Positions 1 through 7,666 of a DNA stretch of 52,081 bases are shown here, piece after piece. The translations under genes and the position numbers were made by a program. The first letter of the stretch is position 1, and every line of letters starts with the position of its first letter. The stretch is from Candidatus Moranbacteria bacterium RIFOXYA12_FULL_35_19 (GTDB lineage: Bacteria > Patescibacteriota > Minisyncoccia > Moranbacterales > UBA2206): assembly GCA_001784805.1 (NCBI GenBank), contig MFSE01000024.1, positions 1 to 52,081 of the forward strand. The letters run 5' to 3'. A model generated the notes under the pieces. It was not told the DNA's origin, ran no database searches, and saw only the letters and a list, made by a program, of their open reading frames with translations.

Positions 1-447
1 CATACTACGCTCAAGCGATATGCTAAAGAGGGGTTGATTACGCGAATTCAAAGAGGTTTTTATTCTCTTCAGCCAGCGGAAAAAATTGATCCTTTTCTTT
101 TGGGCGTGAAGATATTGCATCGCTATGCTTATATTAGCACCGAAACAATTTTGGCTAGGAGCGGAATAATTTTTCAAGAAATTCCAAAAACTTCAATTAT
201 TAGCTCTATTTCCAAAACTTTTTTTGTTGCTGGTCGAGAATATCGCTGTCGTCGTTTGGCAGACAAATATTTATACAATGACGCCGGAATTGTCTTGGAA
301 AATGGAGTGCAGGTTGCGTCAACAGAAAGAGCGGTGGCGGATATTTTATATTTCAATCCCCGATGTTATTTTGACGGCGATCGCTTGATTGATTGGAAAA
401 AAGTGCGCGCCATTCAAAGAGAAATAGGTTATCCACAAAATCGATAA
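1..447 (+). CDS. abiEi: AbiEi-type antitoxin / winged-helix regulator, 5'-truncated by window edge
   Basis: The frame is open from base 1, so the TTG at 34 in the ORF track is not the real start; 148 codons are visible. The visible N-terminus (LKRYAKEGLITRIQRGFYSL) matches the end of the winged-helix domain of AbiEi antitoxins, where a short arginine- and glycine-containing stretch follows the recognition helix. The rest fits the AbiEi C-terminal region. AbiEi represses its own operon and counteracts the AbiEii nucleotidyltransferase in type IV toxin-antitoxin systems. The toxin gene starts 25 bp downstream on the same strand, which supports the call. The upstream part, with the promoter, is outside the window. 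Confidence 0.75.
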   Translation, partial: HTTLKRYAKEGLITRIQRGFYSLQPAEKIDPFLLGVKILHRYAYISTETILARSGIIFQEIPKTSIISSISKTFFVAGREYRCRRLADKYLYNDAGIVLENGVQVASTERAVADILYFNPRCYFDGDRLIDWKKVRAIQREIGYPQNR

Positions 448-472
448 AAATAATAATTTAAAAAACAAAAAA

Positions 473-1222
473 ATGATTACTCCAACTGCAAAAGATGCTG
501 AGCATAAGGCGTGGATGTTTCGTCTTCTAGGCGCACTATTTAATGACGCCTTTTTGTCGACAGTTTTATATTTCAAGGGTGGAACTTGTGCGGCTATGCG
601 CGGATTTCTGGATCGATTTTCGGTAGATTTAGATTTTGATTATATTGATGAAAAAAATGAAATAAAAAAAGTTCAAGAAAAAATGGAGGAAATTTTTCAA
701 AAGCTTGGTTTGGAGATAAAAGACAAAAGTCGCAATGTCCCGCAATATTTTTTGAAATATCCAACTTCTACGAGCGGAAGAAATACTCTGAAAATCGATA
801 TATGTTTTCCTGTTCCGCAATTCAATCAATACGAAAACGCTCAACTTCCTGAAATTGATCGTATTGTAAATTGCCAAACTAGGGAAACGATGATGGCGAA
901 TAAATTAATTGCACTTATCAATCGATTTGAAAAAAACGGCCGTATTGCTGGCCGTGATGTGTATGATGTTCATTATTTTTTTTGGAATGGTTTTCGCTAT
1001 GACGCAAAAATTATAGAAGATATAAGAAAATGTTCAGTGGAAAAATTCTTTGAGGATTTGGTAATTTTTGTTGAGAATAAAATAACTCAAGAAATTATTG
1101 ATCAAGATTTGAATATGCTTTTGTCCAATGACAATTTTCAAATGATTCGAAAAATGCTAAAACAAGAAACTCTAATGATGCTCAAAGATGAATTGGCGAG
1201 GATAAAGAATAGGAAATTATAA
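473..1222 (+). CDS. abiEii: AbiEii/AbiGii-family nucleotidyltransferase toxin
   Basis: The 249-residue protein carries the family signature: KGGT at residues 35-38, then SVDLDF with Asp52 and Asp54 as the expected metal-binding pair of a DNA polymerase beta-type nucleotidyltransferase fold. AbiEii toxins transfer nucleotides and arrest growth, originally as phage defence. The start codon has no Shine-Dalgarno (AT-rich leader), like many genes here. It follows the antitoxin gene and is presumably co-transcribed. Its stop codon overlaps that of the convergent yebC gene by 6 bp, so the two genes meet tail to tail with no terminator between them. Toxicity is inferred from the family. Confidence 0.85.
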   Translation: MITPTAKDAEHKAWMFRLLGALFNDAFLSTVLYFKGGTCAAMRGFLDRFSVDLDFDYIDEKNEIKKVQEKMEEIFQKLGLEIKDKSRNVPQYFLKYPTSTSGRNTLKIDICFPVPQFNQYENAQLPEIDRIVNCQTRETMMANKLIALINRFEKNGRIAGRDVYDVHYFFWNGFRYDAKIIEDIRKCSVEKFFEDLVIFVENKITQEIIDQDLNMLLSNDNFQMIRKMLKQETLMMLKDELARIKNRKL

Positions 1223-1930
1223 ATTATCAAAAATTTCCTCCACATCTTCTTGATCATCTAAAATTTCCAAAAGTTTGTCGTAGCTTTTTTGGGTGGCGGA
1301 GTCGATTTCGATGGTGGATTTTGGAAGATATGTTAGACCAGATTCAAGAATGGTTAAATTATTTTGCATCAATTTTTCTTGGATTTTTTGAAGATCGGAT
1401 ACTTCTGTAAAAATTATTAAAGAATTATTATCTAATTTTATATCTTTAGCGCCAGCCTCAATGGCGATCATTTCTAATTCATCCATATTTTTTCCGGTCG
1501 CATCAACAATAATATTCCCGACTGATTCAAAATTCCACATTATGCTTCCTGCCTCGCCAAATTTTCCGCCGGCTTTCGTGAGAATGCTTTTGATTTCGCT
1601 CACGGTGCGGTTTTTGTTGTCGGTGGAAGTTTTGATCATCATCATAATGTTTCCGGGGCCTTTGGCTTCATAGATAATTTCAGAAATTTCCGCTCCTTCA
1701 ATTTCGCCCGTGCCTCGTTTGATTGCTCGGTCAATATTGTCTTTGGGCATATTAAATTCGTGGGCTTTGTCAATGGCCATGCGAAGTTTGAAATTTGTGT
1801 CCGGATTGCCACCACCTTCTTTCGCCGCGATGACAATTGGTTTGGCCAAGCGAGTGAAAATCTTGGCGCGCTTAGCGTCATTTACCCCTTTTCTTTGTTT
1901 TATTCCCGCCCAATGTGAGTGTCCTGACAT
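1217..1930 (-). CDS. yebC: YebC/PmpR-family transcriptional regulator or translation factor
   Basis: The ORF track starts at 1966, but the family N-terminus MSGHSHWAGIKQRKG begins at 1930, giving 237 residues, normal for YebC. The first 12 track residues come from a repeat and should be dropped. Conserved family blocks include KAKIFTRLAK-like and GGGNPDTNFKLR near the N-terminus and the GTGEIEGAE segment. YebC proteins were long called transcription regulators; recent work links some members to ribosomes stalled on proline-rich peptides. In many bacteria yebC lies beside ruv genes; ruvB is 3 kb away on the same strand here. Confidence 0.93.
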   Translation of the reverse strand: MSGHSHWAGIKQRKGVNDAKRAKIFTRLAKPIVIAAKEGGGNPDTNFKLRMAIDKAHEFNMPKDNIDRAIKRGTGEIEGAEISEIIYEAKGPGNIMMMIKTSTDNKNRTVSEIKSILTKAGGKFGEAGSIMWNFESVGNIIVDATGKNMDELEMIAIEAGAKDIKLDNNSLIIFTEVSDLQKIQEKLMQNNLTILESGLTYLPKSTIEIDSATQKSYDKLLEILDDQEDVEEIFDNL

Positions 1931-2026
1931 AAGTTCATGAAGCATGAAGCATAAAACATGTAACAATCGCAGTTTTCATCGTTTTATGTTTCATGTTGTA
2001 TGTTGCATGTTACATGATTTAAGCTT
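1931..2026. repeat. Short-period ATGAAACAT-type repeat upstream of yebC
   Basis: Degenerate copies of CATGAAGCAT and, inverted, of ATGTTTCATG fill the gap between yebC and the lamin-tail gene. Similar arrays occur at 6310, 22385, 26970 and 30608. They have no spacers and are not CRISPR. Confidence 0.7.
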
Positions 2027-2032
2027 AGCAGT

Positions 2033-3895
2033 TTAGATTGCAATTTTCAAGAGTAGGTAATTTAGAAAAAAATTGATGCTAGAAGAACTATTTTCCCAAA
2101 AAATTATCATCCAATGCTTATTATGTATCGGCGGGGTAAAAGTATAAAAATTTTCATGTAAATGTAGGTTTTGGGCGCCTAAAACTCTTGAATTTTGGGG
2201 TATCAATTTTTCCGATAAAATTATATCGTGGCTAGAAAGAGCCATTTTTTGGCGGTCTTTTTGCTTTTTTTGCCAATCTGGCGAGGTGGTATATTTTCCA
2301 AGGCTGGCTTGGATTTCGGAGTCGGGGATAATAAGTTCTTCTTCGGCGCCGGCGCCCTCTCCTGTCCTTCGGACATCCTCTCCCAAAGGGAGAGGAGGAT
2401 TTTGAATAGCTTCTGTATTATTCTGTGTCTCTATCCATTGCCAACCGTCATCATTTTTTTCATAAATTTCATCGTCTGCGATTTTGTTTTTCTTTCGATC
2501 ATATTTTATTTTTTGCACAACCTTGCCCGAAGGATCGCGTAGTTCGATTTTGGTTTTTTCATTGCCCAGCGTGAAAGCGCAAATTTCTTTGGTGAGTTTT
2601 TTGGTTTTGCCTTTTTTAATTCTGAAATCTTTCCGAATAGGATGGTTGATTAATTTATCTTTGCCCGTAGCAATTGACCAGCCCTCAAGATTAACTTTCT
2701 TCTTGGATTTATTTTCAATTTCAATCCACTCATTTTTATCCAAGCCTTTCGGGTTAGGCATAATTCTTTTTATTCTTATTTTCGGCGCGTCATACTTTTC
2801 TACCTTAACTTCAAATTCATAAATTTTATCCTCGCCGTTTCCACGAATTTTGAGACTAGCTTTAAATTTACCAGTTTTTTTATATTTATGCTTAGTTTCT
2901 TTTTTATAACTTTTATGCCCATCGCCAAAATCCCAAGTAAATTTCTGGGCGTCCTTGTCAGTCTTCACATCAAAATAGGCGTAAGTATTTTTGTAAATTT
3001 TTTTTGGTAACATAATTTTTCCGGATAAAATTTTATCAAATCTATTTTTTTCTCCGGGGGTAGGGGAAGATGTCCAACGCCAAGAGGAGCCATCATAAGC
3101 AAAAGCTTGGCGAGATTTTCCAGACTGATATTTTTGGCTGGTGATCAAGTGGTCTTTTTCGTCATATAAAAAAACTTCATCGCCTTTGGAATCGCTATTA
3201 AGTGAAAAAGAACCATAAAAAACAGCAAAATTTTCCTGCTTTTCTTTTTTAGAAATCTTTCCTTTGGCACCTTTAGAATCCAAAATTTTCCAATCGGAAA
3301 AATCAATTTCAGTTTCGCTTAAATTTATTATTTCCACAAATTCTTCTTCGCCGTTTTTAGTGTCGGGCGAAGGATAAATTTCGTTAATTCTAATTTCTGA
3401 ATAATTTTTTATTTCTTCTTCTTCTTCTTCTTCTTCTGAATCATCACTCCAATTTATACTATCAATAATTTCTCCTTCATTTTCTTTGCCAAATCGCAAG
3501 GCAATGCCATTAGTTTCGGAAATGGTTTGGGAGTTCGTAATATTAGGATGTATTTCTTTGAGAAAATCTTCTCTTCCTTTATTACTCGCCCATATATATT
3601 TATCTTCAGAATTAATAATTGTGTCACCATCTTTTGACCATGATTTTATAGTAGTGTCCTTAACGGCTGATTCAGATCTTTTTACTAATCGATATTCTTT
3701 GAGATTGATGCTATCGTCAGTGGTATTGGTAATTTCAATGAAGTCATCATAAGCGCTTTCCTCACTTTCAAACTGAACTTTAGTTATTTTTAAAATTGGT
3801 TCGGCTAAACAAAATTTTTCCCAAATAAAAAAGCTAGCTAAAATAACCAGCCCGAAAATAAAAAAATAATAAAAATTATTTTTATCTGTCCGCAT
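2033..3895 (-). CDS. Membrane-anchored or secreted lamin-tail (LTD) and PKD domain protein
   Basis: The 620-residue protein has an N-terminal hydrophobic segment (about residues 9-28). Three immunoglobulin-like LTD units follow (about 33-150, 165-280 and 370-480), recognisable by motifs such as FIEITNTT, FVEIINLS and WIEIENKS. A PKD domain (WDFGDGH, about 320-365) lies before the third unit. LTD and PKD domains are common in surface proteins and in DNA- or ligand-binding extracellular proteins; the substrate is unknown. An eight-Glu tract near residue 155 and a proline/glycine insert near 500-516 encoded by a palindrome are local oddities. The C-terminal 30 residues are hydrophobic and unlike the rest. 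Function beyond surface location is unassigned. Confidence 0.8.
   Translation of the reverse strand: MRTDKNNFYYFFIFGLVILASFFIWEKFCLAEPILKITKVQFESEESAYDDFIEITNTTDDSINLKEYRLVKRSESAVKDTTIKSWSKDGDTIINSEDKYIWASNKGREDFLKEIHPNITNSQTISETNGIALRFGKENEGEIIDSINWSDDSEEEEEEEEIKNYSEIRINEIYPSPDTKNGEEEFVEIINLSETEIDFSDWKILDSKGAKGKISKKEKQENFAVFYGSFSLNSDSKGDEVFLYDEKDHLITSQKYQSGKSRQAFAYDGSSWRWTSSPTPGEKNRFDKILSGKIMLPKKIYKNTYAYFDVKTDKDAQKFTWDFGDGHKSYKKETKHKYKKTGKFKASLKIRGNGEDKIYEFEVKVEKYDAPKIRIKRIMPNPKGLDKNEWIEIENKSKKKVNLEGWSIATGKDKLINHPIRKDFRIKKGKTKKLTKEICAFTLGNEKTKIELRDPSGKVVQKIKYDRKKNKIADDEIYEKNDDGWQWIETQNNTEAIQNPPLPLGEDVRRTGEGAGAEEELIIPDSEIQASLGKYTTSPDWQKKQKDRQKMALSSHDIILSEKLIPQNSRVLGAQNLHLHENFYTFTPPIHNKHWMIIFWENSSSSINFFLNYLLLKIAI
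2344..2397. repeat. In-frame CCCTCTCC palindromic repeat within the LTD gene
   Basis: CCCTCTCC, a TCC/GGA hairpin and CCTCTCCC-AAA-GGGAGAGG form a GC-rich palindrome inside the CDS. On the coding strand it reads PPLPLGEDVRRTGEG. The same family occurs at 6875, 7608, 16401 and 23214. Confidence 0.8.
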
Positions 3896-3928
3896 TGAAA
3901 TTTTATTTTTTCAAAAAATAATCAAGAG

Positions 3929-4522
3929 TTAATCCAAATCATTATGGTGGATTTTTTCGCGGAGCATTTCTCCGAATTCATTTTCTTCTTTGTTTTCTAA
4001 TTCATTTTGCAATTTCATAATCACATCTTTAATGGTATAAGGATCAGGAACATTGCGGAAGATGAAGCGCTCTCTTTCTCCGGCGGTTTGAATGAGTAAA
4101 TTGCCATAATTGAGAAAAGTTGGAATGACACCTCGGACATCGGTGGTGACATCTTGAATTTTTTCCAATTCCAATTCGCTCACCACGCGAGTAAAAAGCC
4201 CTTTTTGTTCGATGTTAATGATTCTTTCACTGGTGACTATCCAAACATCGAAATAGTAGTCAATCCAGATAGCAAAAAACAAGAGCCAAAGAAAAGTGAA
4301 GAAAAGACTGCGCATAAAGGCGGTAAGGTTGATCAGGAGTTGCTCGCTGAATTCATCAAAGAAAAAAGCGGTGAGGAAATAGCTGCCGAAAAGAAAAAGT
4401 ATCATAAAGAAAATTACAGAAAAGTGGGTAAGGATATTGAACCAGTGACGGTGAATGACCATCAGAATTTCTTCCCCGTTTTTTTGCCCCTCAAAATGAT
4501 AGTGGGTAAATTTATGTTCCAT
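3929..4522 (-). CDS. PH-domain (bPH2/DUF304-type) membrane protein
   Basis: The start at 4522 (MEHKFTHYHFEGQKNGEEIL) is preferred over the track start at 4561, because upstream residues overlap the neighbouring gene and are not conserved-looking. The 197-residue protein has two adjacent hydrophobic segments (about residues 30-55 and 68-90). A bacterial PH-like region follows (WIVTSERIINIEQKGLF, then LELEKIQDVTTDV), the usual arrangement in YdbS/YdbT-type proteins. Such proteins are membrane-associated with poorly known roles. It lies 2 bp downstream of a small membrane-protein gene and is probably co-transcribed with it. Confidence 0.8.
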   Translation of the reverse strand: MEHKFTHYHFEGQKNGEEILMVIHRHWFNILTHFSVIFFMILFLFGSYFLTAFFFDEFSEQLLINLTAFMRSLFFTFLWLLFFAIWIDYYFDVWIVTSERIINIEQKGLFTRVVSELELEKIQDVTTDVRGVIPTFLNYGNLLIQTAGERERFIFRNVPDPYTIKDVIMKLQNELENKEENEFGEMLREKIHHNDLD

Positions 4523-4524
4523 AA

Positions 4525-4749
4525 TTAAAAAATAATAAGTTTTGAAATTAGCGCGTTCCAATCAACAGAAAAAAATAGCATAATATTAGAAATAAAAAGC
4601 AAAATTGAAACTACTGCAAAAATTGGAAGCATTATTTTGTTAGTTTGGGCGTTTATCGAATAGCGCGCCAAATGATAGATAATGAAAAAAAACAAAAAAA
4701 GATAAGTGATGAAGATGACAGCGTATAGGGCGAGGATAATGTAAAACAT
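4525..4749 (-). CDS. Small two-helix membrane protein, unknown function
   Basis: The start at 4749 (MFYIILALYAV) leaves 74 residues. The longer track version begins inside a dispersed repeat and is unlikely. Two hydrophobic stretches (about 1-27 and 39-60) predict an integral membrane hairpin. It is tightly coupled to the PH-domain gene downstream. I do not recognise a family. Confidence 0.6.
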   Translation of the reverse strand: MFYIILALYAVIFITYLFLFFFIIYHLARYSINAQTNKIMLPIFAVVSILLFISNIMLFFSVDWNALISKLIIF

Positions 4750-4760
4750 ATTTTTATTAT

Positions 4761-4918
4761 TGTCATCCTCGCGCCCGCCTGCCCGCTTCGCCACAGCTTT
4801 AGCGAGGCGAGCCGGCGAGGCAGGAATGCGGGGATCCAGTCCTAGTCTTAATTTATTACAAAGATTTAATTATTTTACAAAGTCTATTCACTAGATTCCC
4901 GCCTACGCGGGAATGACA
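4761..4918. repeat. Dispersed REP-like element with GTCAT...ATGAC ends
   Basis: The element begins TGTCATCCTCGCG and ends CGCGGGAATGACA, with GC-rich internal palindromes. This is the widespread 'GTCATTCCCGC' type of intergenic repeat. It fills most of the gap between ruvB and the small membrane-protein gene, and its GC content contrasts with its surroundings. Confidence 0.8.
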
Positions 4919-4928
4919 TGGGTTTATT

Positions 4929-5933
4929 TTAAAATAATTTCTTTTCGCCGTTATATTTTATTCCTAAATGATTGTAAGCATTTTCGGTAGCAATGCGACC
5001 GCGGGGAGTTCTCGCTAAAAATCCAATTTGAATTAGATAAGGCTCGTAAACATCTTCAATGGTTTTGATTTCTTCCGAAGTGGCGGCGGCGATTGTGCCA
5101 AGTCCGACGGGGCCACCTCCAAATTTTTCGATAATGACCCGAAGAATTTGTTTATCCGCCGGTTCTAAGCCCAATGGATCAACATCAATCATTTCCAGCG
5201 CTTCGATTGCTACTTCTTCATTTATAATAGCATGATTTTTTATTTGAGAAAAATCGCGCACCCGTTTCAAAAGGCGGTTCGCCACGCGCGGAGTGCATCT
5301 AGCACACTGTGAAATTTTTTCCAAACCGGTTTGATCTGCGGTTACGCCTAAAATTTTTGCTGATCGCTCCAATATCTTTTTTATTTCTTCGTTGGCATAA
5401 AATTCCAAGCGATGCACAGCCCCAAAACGATTGCGCAATGGATTGGAAATTGAACCAAGCTTGGTAGTGGCGCCAATCAGAGTGAATTTTGGTAAATCAA
5501 GCTGGATTGTTCTGGCGGACGGACCCTTGCCAATAATAATATCTAATTTATAATCTTCCATGGCTGGATAAAGAATTTCTTCAATGGATTTATTTAGTCT
5601 GTGAATTTCGTCGATGAACAAAATATCGCCGTCGGATAAATTAGTTAAGATTGATCCAAAATCACCCACCCGTTCAATGGCTGGACCGGAAGTGGTCTTA
5701 ATTGCGACGCCCATTTCTTTGGCGATGATGTTGGCTAGTGTAGTTTTGCCAAGCCCGGCGGGACCATAAAGCAAAACATGTTCAATAGACTCCTTTCTTT
5801 TTTTGGCAGCTTGGATCAAAATATCTAGGTTTTTTTTAACCTTAACTTGTCCGACATATTCGTCGAAATTTTGTGGGCGAAGCGTGACATCAAAAGTCAG
5901 GTCTTCAGGTTGTTCGTTGGAAGTGGTTATCAC
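4929..5933 (-). CDS. ruvB: Holliday junction branch-migration ATPase RuvB
   Basis: The 334-residue protein has a RuvB N-terminus ([12 protein letters not shown]), Walker A GPAGLGKT at 57-64, Walker B ILFIDEIH at 103-110, the sensor region [17 protein letters not shown] and a C-terminal winged helix ([10 protein letters not shown]). It forms hexamers that drive branch migration with RuvA, which is encoded at 22529 rather than next door; RuvC is not in the window. The usual SRGTPR motif reads ARCTPR here, a minor change. No Shine-Dalgarno is seen. Confidence 0.97.
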   Translation of the reverse strand: MITTSNEQPEDLTFDVTLRPQNFDEYVGQVKVKKNLDILIQAAKKRKESIEHVLLYGPAGLGKTTLANIIAKEMGVAIKTTSGPAIERVGDFGSILTNLSDGDILFIDEIHRLNKSIEEILYPAMEDYKLDIIIGKGPSARTIQLDLPKFTLIGATTKLGSISNPLRNRFGAVHRLEFYANEEIKKILERSAKILGVTADQTGLEKISQCARCTPRVANRLLKRVRDFSQIKNHAIINEEVAIEALEMIDVDPLGLEPADKQILRVIIEKFGGGPVGLGTIAAATSEEIKTIEDVYEPYLIQIGFLARTPRGRIATENAYNHLGIKYNGEKKLF

Positions 5934-5939
5934 AAAAAT

Positions 5940-6066
5940 TTACAATTCTCAATTTACAATTTTCAATCAATTTTCAATGAGATAATTTTCAATTAAGACT
6001 GTTAATTGGTTTGAAAACTGATAAATTGTAAATTCAATGTAAATTGAAAATTGGTTATTGAAAATT
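5940..6066. repeat. AT-rich short-period repeat (ATTTACAATTTTCAA type) with inverted halves
   Basis: Units such as AATTTACAATTTTCAAT recur directly and then inverted (GTAAATTGAAAATT), so the region could fold into a long imperfect hairpin. It separates ruvB from the ncRNA promoter. Related arrays occur at 24278-24382 and within murE. Confidence 0.7.
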
Positions 6067-6087
6067 ACCCTTGTATTCTAGCATCGT

Positions 6088-6116
6088 TTGACAAAATTTC
6101 CAAGTTATGCTATGCT
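6088..6116 (+). promoter_or_regulatory. Strong sigma-70-type promoter for the candidate ncRNA
   Basis: TTGACA at 6088-6093 and TATGCT at 6111-6116 are separated by exactly 17 bp. The predicted start is near 6123. No credible CDS follows for 430 bp. Confidence 0.75.
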
Positions 6117-6122
6117 CCTAAG

Positions 6123-6302
6123 TCATCTTGAAAATTATGTTTTCTTGATGATTAGCAGTAAATTGCAGGCAATTGGTGGCTTCTATCTTTTGCCGTCAAT
6201 CATAGAAACAGCTTTCAAGATATGGGTAGGGTGGTTAACGCTGCGCTATTCCTCGATTTTGTTTCTTTTCCGAGGCTCCTAGTCTCGGTCCTTGCCTGCA
6301 GA
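6123..6302 (+). ncRNA. Candidate structured non-coding RNA of about 180 nt
   Basis: The predicted transcript begins at a hairpin (TCATC-TT-GAAAA / TTTTC-TT-GATGA, 6123-6151). A perfect 9-bp stem, TGCAGGCAA (6164-6172) with TTGCCTGCA (6292-6300), then closes a 119-nt interior that has its own short helices (CCTCG/CGAGG; CCGAG/CTCGG). Size and closed-stem layout are compatible with a 6S-like RNA, but I cannot match 6S, SRP, tmRNA or RNase P consensus bases. No obvious terminator follows; the 3' end is a guess. Confidence 0.45.
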
Positions 6303-6309
6303 TTATTGT

Positions 6310-6354
6310 CATGAAACATATAACATGAAACATATAACATGAAACATGAAACAA
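6310..6354. repeat. ATGAAACAT short-period tandem repeat
   Basis: Five units of the ATGAAACATATAAC / ATGAAACATGAAAC type, directly after the candidate ncRNA. Confidence 0.75.
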
Positions 6355-6385
6355 AATTCTTTTAAAAAAGGAAAAAATTGCTCAA

Positions 6386-6435
6386 GACGCTAAGCGTCAG
6401 GGCAGAGCCTAAAAATTAGTTAGACGCTTAGCGTC
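6386..6435. repeat. Inverted pair of 13-bp near-palindromes
   Basis: GACGCTAAGCGTC (6386-6398) and its exact reverse complement GACGCTTAGCGTC (6423-6435) flank 24 bp. Each arm is itself a GACGC/GCGTC hairpin. It could be a protein-binding site or a palindromic element upstream of the 6561 gene; I see no coding sequence here. Confidence 0.6.
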
Positions 6436-6560
6436 TAGTGTAGTATTTAAAAACAGTTTTTTCTCAAGATCAAATATTTTGTGAAAAGATTTTAGGAAAT
6501 ATTTGGTTTTGGAGGGAAAAAATAAAATAACATAAAACTTTTTTTGAAAAGGAGAGAGGC

Positions 6561-6776
6561 ATGAAAGTAAAATTTTTTTTGAGTGACAGGGTTGAATTTT
6601 CGAGGAATGCCGGAAGCGATGAAATATCAAAAGATGTCAGGGGTTCATTGCCAAGACTCGAAGGTGAAATTAATGATTACCTTAACGACATTGCAAACGA
6701 TCATGTGAGGGAAATTAGTGTTCAATTTATTCCCAATAATAATGATTATGTGCTGGCAACGGTGGTTACTTTGTAA
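6561..6776 (+). CDS. Small orphan protein, 71 aa
   Basis: This is a short ORF with a strong Shine-Dalgarno (AAAGGAGAG, 8-9 nt before ATG) and an intrinsic terminator about 40 bp downstream, so it is probably a real single-gene unit. The product is soluble and charged, with no signal peptide or cysteine. I do not recognise a family. It belongs to a set of SD-led orphans in this window that contrast with the SD-less housekeeping genes. Confidence 0.6.
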   Translation: MKVKFFLSDRVEFSRNAGSDEISKDVRGSLPRLEGEINDYLNDIANDHVREISVQFIPNNNDYVLATVVTL

Positions 6777-6814
6777 ATAAGGATAAGCCAGACGCGGTCT
6801 GGTGGGAAAAAAGA

Positions 6815-6854
6815 AAAAGGGTTAGCTTGTCGACATAAGCGAAACCCTTTTTTT
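6815..6854 (+). terminator. Intrinsic terminator after the 6561 gene
   Basis: AAAGGGTT pairs with AACCCTTT around a GCTT...AAGC inner stem, followed by a run of T. A separate perfect hairpin CCAGAC-GCG-GTCTGG sits at 6788-6802 just upstream. Confidence 0.8.
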
Positions 6855-6874
6855 GTTGGAAAAAATTTTATTTT

Positions 6875-6924
6875 ACCCCTTCTCCCTTTGGGAGAAGGTG
6901 CCCGTAGGGCGGATGAGGGAGAGG
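6875..6924. repeat. CCCTCTCC-type palindromic repeat (intergenic copy)
   Basis: CCTTCTCCC-TTT-GGGAGAAGG followed by GCCC-GTA-GGGC and GATGAGGGAGAGG. Same family as the in-gene copies at 2344, 16401 and 23214. Confidence 0.8.
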
Positions 6925-6939
6925 CTAAATTGTTTTTAA

Positions 6940-7572
6940 CAGAAGGTAATCCACCAGTTCTACTGGTGAGACTCAAATAGGTTTTACCGTTCCCATAACC
7001 ACAAAAAAAGACACAATGTTGTAAAATGAGATTGGCTCGATGAGTGGCCAATTGTTCATAAACAACATTATGTCAAACCTATATCAAAGTTTATCTCATT
7101 CAAAATGGAATTGCAAATATCATCTGATATTTGTACCCAAGAAAAGAAAGAGTGTGATCTATGGTAAAATCAGAATAGAACTAAAAAAGATATTACACGA
7201 ACTGGCAACACAAAAAGAAAGTAAAATTACCGAAGGCAGTCTAAGTATCGACCATGTCCACATGTGCATTGAAATTCCTCCCAAATACGCTGTCGCTTCA
7301 GTCATTGGATTTCTCAAAGGCAAAAGTGCAATTGCAATTGCCAGAATGCAAGGCAAGGATAGAAATTACACTGGCGCGCACTTCTGGGCAAGGGGCTATG
7401 CAGTCTTAACCATCGGATTTGATGAAGAGATAATCAAAAAGTATGTTCGAGAGCAAAGTATAGAAGACGATAATTTTCAAACAAGACTAATTAATTAACA
7501 AAAAATAATGATTGGGAAATATCGCCTTTGAGGCGATCCCACTCATCAAGCCACCGCCTTTGGCGGGGGTGT
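6940..7572 (+). mobile_element. IS200-type insertion sequence (single-gene IS200/IS605 family)
   Basis: The element is delimited approximately. A left-end hairpin CACCAG/CTGGTG lies at 6952-6968, the TnpA gene at 7070-7498, and right-end hairpins TCGCCTTTGAGGCGA and CCGCCTTTGGCGG at 7522-7565. A near-perfect 14-bp inverted match (GGCTCGATGAGTGG at 7034; complement at 7539-7552) flanks tnpA. IS200 elements move as single strands and recognise subterminal hairpins. No TnpB/IscB or omega-RNA-like partner is present. Confidence 0.7.
7070..7498 (+). CDS. tnpA: IS200-family Y1 transposase TnpA
   Basis: The start at 7070 (MSNLYQSLSHSKWNCKYH) matches the family N-terminus; the track's 10 extra residues are unlikely. 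The 142-residue protein has the HUH metal motif as HVH at 62-64 and the catalytic tyrosine in YVREQ (Tyr125), plus the diagnostic AVASVIGFLKGKSAIAIAR block. It nicks and rejoins single-stranded ends as a dimer. All catalytic residues are present, so it may be active. No Shine-Dalgarno is visible. Confidence 0.95.
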   Translation: MSNLYQSLSHSKWNCKYHLIFVPKKRKSVIYGKIRIELKKILHELATQKESKITEGSLSIDHVHMCIEIPPKYAVASVIGFLKGKSAIAIARMQGKDRNYTGAHFWARGYAVLTIGFDEEIIKKYVREQSIEDDNFQTRLIN

Positions 7573-7607
7573 ACTGACTAAAATTCTAAATACTAAATTA
7601 GTTCGTT

Positions 7608-7654
7608 CCCTCTCCTGTCGCGAGTACGCGACATCCTCTCCCTAAGGGAGAGGA
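7608..7654. repeat. CCCTCTCC-type palindromic repeat (second intergenic copy)
   Basis: CCCTCTCC, TGTCGCG-AGTA-CGCGACA and CCTCTCCC-TAA-GGGAGAGG in series. It lies between the IS200 element and the pilB stop codon, and the repeats at 6875 and 7608 bracket the IS. Confidence 0.8.
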
Positions 7655-7666
7655 GGATGGAGAAAA

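Noticed and set aside
4154-4528. 124-aa plus-strand ORF antisense to the PH-domain gene
   Set aside because: It is a shadow of a well-supported membrane-protein gene on the other strand.
6088-6282. 64-aa plus-strand ORF
   Set aside because: Its TTG start coincides with a perfect -35 box, there is no Shine-Dalgarno, and the region folds as RNA.
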